NCBI GenBank assembly: GCA_003483675.1
Contig: DMYK01000025.1
Location: 1 to 7,195 of the forward strand
Length of the DNA: 7,195 bases
Reading direction: 5' to 3'
Origin: Microcoleaceae cyanobacterium UBA11344
GTDB lineage: Bacteria > Cyanobacteriota > Cyanobacteriia > Cyanobacteriales > Microcoleaceae
A program made the position numbers and the translations under genes. The notes beneath the pieces are model-generated. The model saw nothing but the letters and a program-made list of their open reading frames with translations, searched no databases and was not told the DNA's origin. Shown in pieces: positions 1 to 5,912 of this stretch (position 1 is the stretch's first letter; the number at the start of each line of letters is the position of its first letter).

Positions 1-1
1 A

Positions 2-1558
2 GATGAAAACGCCTTTACCTGGACAGACACAGACTGGCAAGGCGTAGCCATAGCAGAAACGATCATCTATGAATTACACGTCGGAACCTTCACCCAAGCA
101 GGAACATTTGAAGCAATAATTCCCCAACTCAACCAACTCAAAAAACTGGGAATAAACGCCATAGAAATCATGCCAGTCGCTCAATTTCCCGGCGAGCGAA
201 ACTGGGGCTACGACGGCGTATATCCCTACGCCGTCCAGAACTCCTACGGCGGTCCCGAAGGCTTCAAAAAACTCATCAACGCCTGCCACAAACAAGGCAT
301 CTCAGTAATTCTTGATGTAGTTTTCAACCACCTCGGCCCCGAAGGAAACTATCTCAGTCAATTTGCTCCTTACTTTACATCAAAATATGGATCAATTTGG
401 GGAGATCCCCTCAACTTCGACGACGAATACAGCGATGAAGTCCGCAACTACTTTATTGAAAACGCCCTGTACTGGTTTCGAGACTATCACATCGACGGCC
501 TGAGACTCGACGCAATTCAAGCAATATTTGAAGTAAGTGCCAGACCGTTTTTGCAAGAACTAACCGATGCAACCTGCGACATTTCTCAACAGCTAGGAAG
601 GCAACTTTATCTAATAGCAGAAAGTGACTTAAATGATGTCCGCGTTTTGCGATCGAAAGAACTCGGCGGTTTCGGACTAGACGCCCAGTGGTGCGACGAT
701 TTCCACCACGCACTGCACGCACTACTCACCGGAGAAAATGACCGATACTACCAAGACTTCGGCAAGTGCGAACACTTAGAAAAAGCCTTCAAAGAAAGCT
801 TTGTTTACTCCGGTCAATACGCCCCCGACAGAAAGCGAAAACACGGCAATTCTGCCCAGGATCAACCAGCCCATCAATTCGTCGTATTTTCCCAAACCCA
901 CGACCAAATCGGCAACCGCATTTTGGGAGACAGACTGTCAAAAATAGTAGACTTTGAAGGACTCAAACTTGCCGCAGGCACTGTCTTAATTTCTCCCTAC
1001 ATTCCCTTTCTATTTATGGGAGAAGAATACGGAGAATCAGCACCGTTTTTGTACTTCGTTTCCCACTCAGACGAAAACTTAATAGAAGCTATCCGCAAAG
1101 ACAAACAACAAGAATTTAAAATCTTTGAAGGCCGAGGCGAATTTCAAGACCCCCAGAGTCCTGAGAGTTTCCAAAAGTGCAAGTTAAATTGGGAAAAACC
1201 AAGAGAAGGCAAACATAAAATCCTCTGGGAATGGCACCAACATTTAATTCAACTGCGGCGCACAATACCAGCCCTTAAAAAACTGGATAAAACCAGCCTA
1301 GAAGTGTCCAGCATCGAAGCAGAAAAAATCTTATTTCTACGTCGCTGGACAGATGACAGTCAGATATTCTGCATTCTAAACTTCAACAAACAACAGGTCG
1401 ATTTTACCGCTGCACTTCCTCAAGGCAATTGGAAAAAGATTTTAGACTCTGTTGATGCAAAATGGATGGGTGCAGGTTCAACCTTGCCTGAAAAGATAAC
1501 TTCAGAGCAAGAATTGACCGTCAAACCGCAGAGTTTTGCACTCTATGAATTATACTAA
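2..1558 (+). CDS. treZ: Malto-oligosyltrehalose trehalohydrolase (TreZ), 5' end missing
   Basis: This GH13-family enzyme hydrolyses the terminal trehalose unit from maltooligosyl trehalose made by TreY; it should be cytoplasmic. The reading frame is open from base 2, so 518 residues are visible. The family usually has about 580-620, so roughly 60-100 N-terminal residues (most of the N-terminal beta-sandwich) lie outside the window. Numbering from base 2, the sequence shows IYELHVGTF at about 22-30, the GH13 region I DVVFNH at about 105-110, the nucleophile Asp170 in GLRLDAIQAI, the acid/base Glu207 in LIAESDLND, and the third acid Asp301 in SQTHDQIGNR. MGEEYGES follows near 339-346, then a C-terminal sandwich domain. 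All catalytic residues are present, so the enzyme looks functional. The frame ends in TAA. The partner treY lies 164 bases downstream on the same strand. The IYELHVGTF and HDQIGNR motifs favour TreZ over glycogen branching enzyme. Confidence 0.95.
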   Translation, partial: DENAFTWTDTDWQGVAIAETIIYELHVGTFTQAGTFEAIIPQLNQLKKLGINAIEIMPVAQFPGERNWGYDGVYPYAVQNSYGGPEGFKKLINACHKQGISVILDVVFNHLGPEGNYLSQFAPYFTSKYGSIWGDPLNFDDEYSDEVRNYFIENALYWFRDYHIDGLRLDAIQAIFEVSARPFLQELTDATCDISQQLGRQLYLIAESDLNDVRVLRSKELGGFGLDAQWCDDFHHALHALLTGENDRYYQDFGKCEHLEKAFKESFVYSGQYAPDRKRKHGNSAQDQPAHQFVVFSQTHDQIGNRILGDRLSKIVDFEGLKLAAGTVLISPYIPFLFMGEEYGESAPFLYFVSHSDENLIEAIRKDKQQEFKIFEGRGEFQDPQSPESFQKCKLNWEKPREGKHKILWEWHQHLIQLRRTIPALKKLDKTSLEVSSIEAEKILFLRRWTDDSQIFCILNFNKQQVDFTAALPQGNWKKILDSVDAKWMGAGSTLPEKITSEQELTVKPQSFALYELY

Positions 1559-1562
1559 AACG

Positions 1563-1577
1563 GGAGGCTCTGCCTCC
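1563..1577 (+). terminator. Hairpin just after treZ, possible weak terminator
   Basis: GGAGGC and GCCTCC form a perfect 6-bp GC-rich stem around a 3-base loop (TCT), starting four bases after the treZ stop codon. Only a short, interrupted T-rich tail (TCTTT) follows, so intrinsic termination would be inefficient. From memory, GGCTCTGCC-type palindromes are widely dispersed between cyanobacterial genes, so it may be a repeat rather than a dedicated terminator. It could also protect the 3' end of treZ mRNA. Confidence 0.4.
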
Positions 1578-1582
1578 TCTTT

Positions 1583-1676
1583 AATAGTCCTGGATGAATT
1601 TCAATGTAATGATGTCATTCTGAGGGTCGCGAAGAATCTCAAACCCTTGCAACACCGCCCTTGAGTGCGTAAGTCC
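1583..1676 (+). repeat. Left member of an inverted repeat pair flanking treY
   Basis: This 94-base block begins with AATAGTCCTGGA (1583-1594) and ends with TGCGTAAGTCC (1666-1676). The same two end sequences occur in reverse complement, in mirrored order, downstream of treY (4630-4641 and 4530-4540). Between the ends the two blocks are unlike each other: this one holds an ATTCT/AGAAT palindrome, the other an 18-bp hairpin. The shared ends are seen directly; reading the block as a small non-autonomous mobile element or REP-like unit is inference. No transposase or clear target duplication is visible. Confidence 0.55.
1614..1640 (+). repeat. Dispersed palindromic repeat with ATTCT/AGAAT arms
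   Basis: Arms ATTCT (1617-1621) and AGAAT (1633-1637) flank a short GC-rich centre containing GTCGCGA, inside a TGTCATTCTGAGG...GAAGAATCTC context. From memory this resembles a short intergenic palindrome family seen in many copies in cyanobacteria and several other bacterial phyla; I could not check this here. It lies in the treZ-treY gap and has no coding content. Confidence 0.5.
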
Positions 1677-1707
1677 TCTTTAAAACAGAAAAACCAAAAA
1701 ACTAATT

Positions 1708-1712
1708 AGGAG
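1708..1712 (+). promoter_or_regulatory. Ribosome binding site of treY
   Basis: AGGAG lies 10 bases upstream of the ATG at 1723 and 13 bases upstream of the second tandem ATG at 1726. The spacing favours the first ATG, although homologues commonly begin with the second (MRIPTATYRIQF); the difference is one residue. Confidence 0.7.
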
Positions 1713-1722
1713 TAAAATTAAC

Positions 1723-4518
1723 ATGATGCGAATTCCCACAGCAACTTATCGAATTCAATTTCATGCAGGTTTTAACTTTCAAGCCGCCAGACAAATCCTT
1801 AGCTATCTAGAAGAATTAGGCGTTACTGATTTGTACGCTTCACCCATATTTAAAGCCAGAAAAGGAAGCACCCACGGCTACGATGTAGTTGACTCAAATC
1901 AACTCAATCCCGAATTGGGAACCTCAGAAGACTTTGAAGCACTCACAGACGAAATCCAGAACAAAAAAATGGGATGGTTACAAGATATTGTCCCCAATCA
2001 CATGGCTTACGACACTCAAAACTTGTTGCTGTTAGACGTATTGGAACAAGGGCCAGATTCCGACTATTTCGATTACTTCGATATTGAATGGAATCACGCT
2101 TACAAAAATCTCAGAGGTCGAGTGCTGGCTCCGCTGCTGGGCAATTTTTATGGAGAGTGTCTAGAAAATGGCGAGATTCAATTGAAATACAGCGAAATTG
2201 GGTTGAGTATCAATTACTACAGCTTAAAATTGCCAGTCAAAATCGAATCCTACGCGAATTTTATCAGTCATCATTTGGGACATTTAGGCCGGGAATTAGG
2301 CAGGCGTCATCCAGATTTTATCAAGTTTTTGGGCATTCTTTATCTAATCAAAAATACTCCTTCAGAAACCAAAGGCCAAGAAAGATATGACCAGATAGCC
2401 TTTGTCAAAGCACTGCTTTGGGAACTGTACAATCAAAATCCGATTGTTCAGGAATTCATCGATGAAAATATCAAGGTTTTTAACGGAGAAAAGGGCAATT
2501 CTGAAAGCTTTAACCTACTGGATGATTTGCTGTCCGAGCAGTTTTACCGTCTGGCTTTTTGGAAAGTGGGTGCAGAAGAAATTAACTACCGAAGATTTTT
2601 TACTATCAACGAACTAATTTCGGTAAAAGTCGAAGATATTAAAGTTTTTAATAAAAATCATGCTCTGATATTCGACTTGATTGCAGAGGGAAAATTTACG
2701 GGATTGAGAATTGACCATATCGACGGACTTTACGATCCCACAGAATATTTAAAACGGCTCAGGCATCAAACCGGAGATATTTACATCACGGTTGAAAAAA
2801 TTCTCGAACACAAAGAAGATTTGCCGTCATATTGGCCGATTGAGGGAACAAGTGGTTACGACTTTTTGAATTACGTAAACGGCGTTTTTTGTCGGTGCGA
2901 TCGCGAACAGCAATTTAGCGAGATCTATCACAGATTTACTCGTCTGAGCGTCCCATATGAACAGTTGTTTTTAGATAAAAAAAGGCTAATTCTTGAGAAG
3001 AATTTGGCGGGAGATGTAGACAATCTAGCTCAACTTTTGAAAAATATATCTGGTCAATCTCGCCAGGGAAATGACTTTACTCGCCCCGGATTGGAAAAAG
3101 CATTAGCAGCAATTTTGACGATTTTTCCAGTTTACCGAACTTACATTAATCAAGAAGGCTTGAGAGAGTCCGATCGCATTTACGTCAAATATGCGATCGC
3201 CAAAGCAAAAGAACAAGTACCGCTCCTGCTCAAAGAACTTAAATTTATCGAAACAGTGCTCTTGCTGTCAGAAGAAGAAACATTAACAGCCGAACAAAAA
3301 AAGCAGCGCAGGCACTTCGTCATGAAACTCCAGCAGTTGACAGGCCCTTTGATGGCAAAAGGCATTGAAGACACGCTTTTCTACGTCTACTACAGACTTT
3401 TATCGCTCAACGAAGTGGGAGGAAACCCCGGTCAATTCGGCGTTTCGCTGACCGACTTTCACGAATTCAACCAACATCAGCAAGCTGTTTGGCCTCACAA
3501 AATGAATGCTACAGCTACCCACGATACCAAACGTGGTGAAGATGTCCGCGCTCGCATTAATGTACTGTCAGAAATCCCCGATGAATGGGAACAGCAAGTC
3601 AAGTCTTGGAGAGAGTTTAATTCTGCCAAAAAAGTCAACTTACTAAATCGAATGGTTCCCGATACTAATGACGAATACTTCTTTTACCAAACCTTAATTG
3701 GCACTTTGCCTTTTGAGGAAATCGCAAATACTGACTTTATTGAGCGCCTGAAAAATTATGCCATTAAAGCCGTCCGCGAAGCGAAAGTTCACACTGCTTG
3801 GCTGAGACCGGATAACGACTACGAGAATGGTTTTATGACTTTTGTCGATCATGTTCTCGAACCTGGTGAACAAAATCAGTTCCTTAAGAAATTCACGCCT
3901 TTCTGGAAAAAAGTAGCTCATTACGGAATTTTCAATTCTTTATCTCAAACACTGCTGAAAATCACGGCCCCTGGTGTGCCAGACATTTATCAAGGTACGG
4001 AATTTTGGGATTTAAGCCATGTCGATCCAGATAACCGCCGTCCCGTTGATTTTGAGCGCAGAATCGAGGTGTTACGGGAGATTAAAGAGCAAGCTCAAAC
4101 TGATATTTTGCAACTGATTGAAGAGTTGACATTGACGAGAGAAGATGCTAGAATTAAGTTGTTTCTGACTGCCAGAGTTCTCGAAGCGAGAAAACAATAC
4201 CTGCAAGTTTTTCGATCAGGTAATTATCAGCCACTGGAAGTAGTTGGTACATTTAAAGAGAATATTGTCGCCTTTGCCAGAACCTACGAATATACTACAG
4301 TTATTATCATTGCTCCCCGGTTTTTGACTGGCATCATCAAGCCGGAAGAAATGCCGATCGGCAAAAAAGTCTGGCAAGATACTAAGCTGGAATTGTCGGA
4401 GGAAATGCCGTCGGTTTGGCAAGATGCAATTACAAATCAGATGGTAGAAAGTAACGGTAAACTCGCAATCGGTGAAGCTCTCAATTACTTTCCCTGTGCT
4501 CTGCTGATTGGTCAATAG
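1723..4518 (+). CDS. treY: Malto-oligosyltrehalose synthase (TreY)
   Basis: This 931-residue cytoplasmic enzyme (GH13, TreY subfamily) converts the reducing-end alpha-1,4 linkage of a maltodextrin into an alpha-1,1 linkage, giving maltooligosyl trehalose for TreZ to cleave. The start RIPTATYRIQFHAGF (residues 3-17) and ASPIFKARKGSTHGYD (39-54) are TreY hallmarks, followed by DIVPNHM (88-94). Catalytic acids are Asp331 in GLRIDHIDGLYDP, Glu358 in ITVEKILE and Asp601 in TATHDTKRGED. APGVPDIYQGTE (749-760) and DPDNRRPVDF follow. The protein is longer than actinobacterial TreY (about 700-800 residues); from memory, a length above 900 is usual in cyanobacteria. The frame is intact from ATG to TAG, with a good AGGAG ribosome site. 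It probably shares a transcript with treZ, but the 164-base gap with hairpins could lower read-through. The reading frame carries two HIP1 octamers. Confidence 0.97.
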   Translation: MMRIPTATYRIQFHAGFNFQAARQILSYLEELGVTDLYASPIFKARKGSTHGYDVVDSNQLNPELGTSEDFEALTDEIQNKKMGWLQDIVPNHMAYDTQNLLLLDVLEQGPDSDYFDYFDIEWNHAYKNLRGRVLAPLLGNFYGECLENGEIQLKYSEIGLSINYYSLKLPVKIESYANFISHHLGHLGRELGRRHPDFIKFLGILYLIKNTPSETKGQERYDQIAFVKALLWELYNQNPIVQEFIDENIKVFNGEKGNSESFNLLDDLLSEQFYRLAFWKVGAEEINYRRFFTINELISVKVEDIKVFNKNHALIFDLIAEGKFTGLRIDHIDGLYDPTEYLKRLRHQTGDIYITVEKILEHKEDLPSYWPIEGTSGYDFLNYVNGVFCRCDREQQFSEIYHRFTRLSVPYEQLFLDKKRLILEKNLAGDVDNLAQLLKNISGQSRQGNDFTRPGLEKALAAILTIFPVYRTYINQEGLRESDRIYVKYAIAKAKEQVPLLLKELKFIETVLLLSEEETLTAEQKKQRRHFVMKLQQLTGPLMAKGIEDTLFYVYYRLLSLNEVGGNPGQFGVSLTDFHEFNQHQQAVWPHKMNATATHDTKRGEDVRARINVLSEIPDEWEQQVKSWREFNSAKKVNLLNRMVPDTNDEYFFYQTLIGTLPFEEIANTDFIERLKNYAIKAVREAKVHTAWLRPDNDYENGFMTFVDHVLEPGEQNQFLKKFTPFWKKVAHYGIFNSLSQTLLKITAPGVPDIYQGTEFWDLSHVDPDNRRPVDFERRIEVLREIKEQAQTDILQLIEELTLTREDARIKLFLTARVLEARKQYLQVFRSGNYQPLEVVGTFKENIVAFARTYEYTTVIIIAPRFLTGIIKPEEMPIGKKVWQDTKLELSEEMPSVWQDAITNQMVESNGKLAIGEALNYFPCALLIGQ
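2897..2904. repeat. HIP1 octamer GCGATCGC inside treY
   Basis: An exact copy of GCGATCGC, the palindrome highly over-represented in many cyanobacterial genomes, lies in the treY coding sequence. It helps identify the host lineage and has no evident local function. Confidence 0.9.
3193..3200. repeat. HIP1 octamer GCGATCGC inside treY
   Basis: A second exact GCGATCGC copy in treY, encoding part of YAIAKAKE. It is read through in frame and does not disturb the protein. Confidence 0.9.
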
Positions 4519-4529
4519 TGAATTGATTC

Positions 4530-4641
4530 GGACTTACGCATCAAAACCAAAGAAACCGGGTTTTTTACCAGTTTTCAAGGCTCAAGTGCAGTATTTTTGT
4601 AAAAAACCCGGTTTCTGACTACTGGCGCGTCCAGGACTATT
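4530..4641 (-). repeat. Right member of the inverted repeat pair flanking treY
   Basis: This 112-base block starts with GGACTTACGCA (4530-4540) and ends with TCCAGGACTATT (4630-4641). These are exact reverse complements of the two ends of the 1583-1676 block upstream of treY. The core is an 18-bp perfect hairpin instead of the ATTCT/AGAAT palindrome. Within 4530-4632 the outer ends are also weakly inverted to each other (GGACTTACGCA against GGACGCGCCA), as in a MITE. The matches are seen directly; mobility is inference. Confidence 0.55.
4551..4616. terminator. Perfect 18-bp inverted repeat after treY, likely terminator or REP-like palindrome
   Basis: AGAAACCGGGTTTTTTAC (4551-4568) is perfectly complementary to GTAAAAAACCCGGTTTCT (4599-4616) around a 30-base loop. 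It begins 32 bases after the treY stop. The 5' arm contains CCGGG followed by six T; the folded RNA would have a strong stem, but no long T run follows the 3' arm on this strand, so classic intrinsic termination is not certain. Sequences of the AGAAACCGGGTTTTT type are, from memory, frequent between genes of Oscillatoriales. It could end treY transcription or shield its 3' end from nucleases. Confidence 0.6.
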
Positions 4642-4680
4642 TTTGAGTTAAAATAATCATAGCCAAGCCATATTAGCAGC

Positions 4681-4685
4681 GGGAG
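4681..4685 (+). promoter_or_regulatory. Ribosome binding site of the antitoxin gene
   Basis: GGGAG lies 10 bases upstream of the ATG at 4696. An in-frame stop (TAG, 4660-4662) precedes it, so the small gene cannot begin much earlier. This supports 4696 as the true start and argues against a longer N-terminal domain in this frame. Confidence 0.6.
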
Positions 4686-4695
4686 AAATAGCAAA

Positions 4696-4947
4696 ATGCG
4701 ATCGCTCGTCAAAACCCAAACCAGTACAGAAGCCAGACTCTCTTGGTGGGCTTACCTATTCATCCTCGACGAATTCATTGCCGAAGCAGATGCTACGATT
4801 AACGGGCCAGCAGCCTTTGGCAACCCTGTTTTGAAGCTGTCCGTGCGCGACTGGGATTTTTTGTTAGACATGATGTTAGATCCACCTCCCCCTAATGAAG
4901 CTCTGATTAAATTATTTCAAGACTATGGCAACTCAAACAAAGAATAA
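4696..4947 (+). CDS. DUF1778 (TacA-like) antitoxin with unrecognisable N-terminal half
   Basis: The product is an 83-residue protein, probably the antitoxin for the adjacent GNAT toxin. Residues about 46-80 (LKLSVRDWDFLLDMMLDPPPPNEAL...YG) match the C-terminal part of DUF1778 antitoxins, where an LS.RDW..LL....PP.PN..L pattern forms the segment that wraps and neutralises the acetyltransferase. DUF1778 proteins normally start with a ribbon-helix-helix DNA-binding domain with an EARLS-type strand followed by about 45 residues of helices. Here STEARLS (about 10-16) is followed by only about 29 residues that do not look like that fold, and the other two + frames over this stretch do not restore it. 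It may be a shortened or decayed antitoxin that still neutralises but no longer binds the operator. The start codon runs directly into a HIP1 octamer. The toxin gene begins three bases after its stop. Identification as the antitoxin rests on the C-terminal motif and on the neighbour. Confidence 0.7.
   Translation: MRSLVKTQTSTEARLSWWAYLFILDEFIAEADATINGPAAFGNPVLKLSVRDWDFLLDMMLDPPPPNEALIKLFQDYGNSNKE
4698..4705. repeat. HIP1 octamer GCGATCGC at the antitoxin start codon
   Basis: An exact GCGATCGC overlaps the G of the ATG start codon and fixes residues 2-3 as Arg-Ser. It is the third copy in the window and the only one at a gene start. Confidence 0.9.
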
Positions 4948-4950
4948 ATT

Positions 4951-5496
4951 GTGGACTTCATTATTTCTCCGATAGATAGAATAGGACGCAGTACAAGCAG
5001 TCTCAAAAAAGACCCATTTAATTCTGGAAATCCAGAATTAGATAGGTACTTAAAACAGTACGCCCAGAAAAACGATCTAGATGGGATTGCCAAAACTTTT
5101 GTTGCTTTTTCGCCTGAAGGTAGTCAGATAGTTGGCTATTATTCTTGTTGTGCAGGTGTACTTGAACGCGAAGACTTGCCAGCCAACCTCCGAGAGAGGC
5201 TGCCCAGATATCCTATTCCAGCTATACTAATTGCTAAACTTGCAGTCGATTGCTCAATGCAGGGTAGAGGACTTGGCAAACAACTATTATTTCACGCCCT
5301 TGCTAGAGCAATAGATGTATCCGAAATAGTAGGAGTTTACGGTGTCAGAGTTGATGCCATAGACGAGAATGCAAAAGAATTTTACCAGAAGTTTGGTTTT
5401 TTAGAATGTCAGGAAACTGCCCTTTCACTTTTTATGCTGATGAACACAATCAAACAGGCAGCAACTGTGAATCCCTCCAATCCAACAGCTACTTAA
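4951..5496 (+). CDS. GNAT-family acetyltransferase toxin (TacT-like)
   Basis: This 181-residue GNAT protein resembles TacT/AtaT-type toxins, which use acetyl-CoA to acetylate the amino group of aminoacyl-tRNA and so stop translation. Visible family features are FNSGNPELDRYLKQYA (23-38), FVAFSPEGSQIVGYYSC (50-66), the strand AKLAVD (95-100), the acetyl-CoA pyrophosphate loop QGRGLG (104-109), VDAIDENAKEFYQKFGF (134-150) with Tyr145 at the position of the catalytic tyrosine in TacT, and a final strand near 158-163. Everything needed for catalysis appears present. The usual F.CG motif reads FNSG here, a small deviation. The start is GTG at 4951: the next in-frame Met (residue 103) would delete half the fold. 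No good ribosome site precedes it, so translation is probably coupled to the antitoxin gene. The antitoxin stop is in the same frame two codons upstream. The last 15-18 residues are a low-complexity tail outside the fold. Substrate tRNA cannot be told from sequence. Confidence 0.88.
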   Translation: MDFIISPIDRIGRSTSSLKKDPFNSGNPELDRYLKQYAQKNDLDGIAKTFVAFSPEGSQIVGYYSCCAGVLEREDLPANLRERLPRYPIPAILIAKLAVDCSMQGRGLGKQLLFHALARAIDVSEIVGVYGVRVDAIDENAKEFYQKFGFLECQETALSLFMLMNTIKQAATVNPSNPTAT

Positions 5497-5586
5497 ACAT
5501 AACTATAATTTATAATTTTTACTTATATTTTGCAGCCAAAAGATCGATCGCCCCTAGCCACCAAACAAAAATTATACAATAAAGAC

Positions 5587-5617
5587 GGCAAATACAACAC
5601 AACGTATACGGTTTGCC
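5587..5617. promoter_or_regulatory. Inverted repeat around an 8-bp palindrome, possible operator
   Basis: GGCAAA (5587-5592) and TTTGCC (5612-5617) are inverted around a 19-base centre that contains the perfect palindrome CGTATACG (5603-5610). The arrangement could be a protein binding site upstream of dnaK2 or a chance match; short palindromes like these are expected now and then in 400 bases. Confidence 0.25.
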
Positions 5618-5691
5618 ACAATACCCGAATCGATCGAACCCCGTACATTAGGAAGAGTAAAGAAAAGCAGTCGAAAATTATAGCGGTGCAA

Positions 5692-5743
5692 GCATCATGT
5701 GATGCAACCGTCCCCTCACAGGTTCGGTAAACACGCCTGCATC
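5692..5743 (+). promoter_or_regulatory. Mutually exclusive stems in the dnaK2 leader
   Basis: GATGC (5701-5705) can pair with GCATC just upstream (5692-5696, four-base loop ATGT). As GATGCA (5701-5706) it can instead pair with TGCATC downstream (5738-5743). In the second fold ACCG (5707-5710) also pairs with CGGT (5725-5728). The two folds share a strand and cannot coexist. If transcribed, this could be a switch or heat-sensing element, but it lies about 170 bases before the start codon and does not cover the ribosome site. The complementarity is seen; the function is speculation. Confidence 0.25.
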
Positions 5744-5894
5744 CCAAGGTCTAACCGCCCGCAGTATAGAGATCAGCACCCTATCGAAGACTGTATTAAA
5801 GCTGGACTCACTACCCGTACACCCCCCCAGGTGAAATCGCAGTCCTGAATAACCAGACTATCACACAGATAGAAAACCAAAATTTTGTAGAGAT

Positions 5895-5899
5895 TGGAG
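5895..5899 (+). promoter_or_regulatory. Probable ribosome binding site of dnaK2
   Basis: TGGAG ends 13 bases before the ATG at 5913, somewhat far. A weaker GGAA (5902-5905) lies 7 bases before it. The start is secured by the conserved N-terminus [14 protein letters not shown] rather than by this site. Confidence 0.4.
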
Positions 5900-5912
5900 C
5901 CGGAACACCCCT

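Larger units (their letters stand above)
5497..5912 (+). other. 416-base non-coding stretch: likely promoter region and leader of dnaK2
   Basis: No convincing gene lies here. The first 35 bases are AT-rich and contain two TATAAT matches (5504-5509 and 5511-5516), but neither has a recognisable -35 box at normal spacing, so a promoter there is only possible. The next part contains inverted repeats: GGCAAA/TTTGCC around the palindrome CGTATACG (5587-5617), and alternative stems between 5692 and 5743. Further on are a run of seven C (5822-5828) and a small CTATC/GATAG hairpin (5858-5872). No CIRCE element (TTAGCACTC-N9-GAGTGCTAA, the HrcA operator) is visible. A 66-codon frame starting TTG at 5530 has no ribosome site or familiar sequence. 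Confidence 0.6.

Noticed and set aside
453..722. Open frame of 89 codons on the - strand inside treZ
   Set aside because: It lies antisense to the conserved catalytic region of TreZ, shows no known motif, and is the kind of shadow frame expected opposite a strong coding sequence.
2088..2617. Two + strand frames (100 and 71 codons) within treY
   Set aside because: They are out-of-frame shadows of an intact, well-conserved treY, with no ribosome sites or recognisable products.
5504..5516. TATAAT matches as a firm dnaK2 promoter
   Set aside because: The boxes sit in an AT-rich stretch where such matches are expected, and no -35 element stands at normal spacing. They are mentioned only as a possibility.
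5530..5730. 66-codon + strand frame and an overlapping 74-codon - strand frame in the dnaK2 upstream region
   Set aside because: The + frame starts with TTG without a ribosome site, and neither product shows a familiar pattern. The inverted repeats fit non-coding DNA better.
5706..5743. tRNA-like string GGTTCGGTAA
   Set aside because: It recalls a T-loop, but no acceptor, D-arm or anticodon stem can be built around it.
5497..5912. CIRCE/HrcA operator upstream of dnaK2
   Set aside because: I looked for TTAGCACTC and its inverted partner and found neither. The nearest similar string, CAGCACCCT, has no matching arm.
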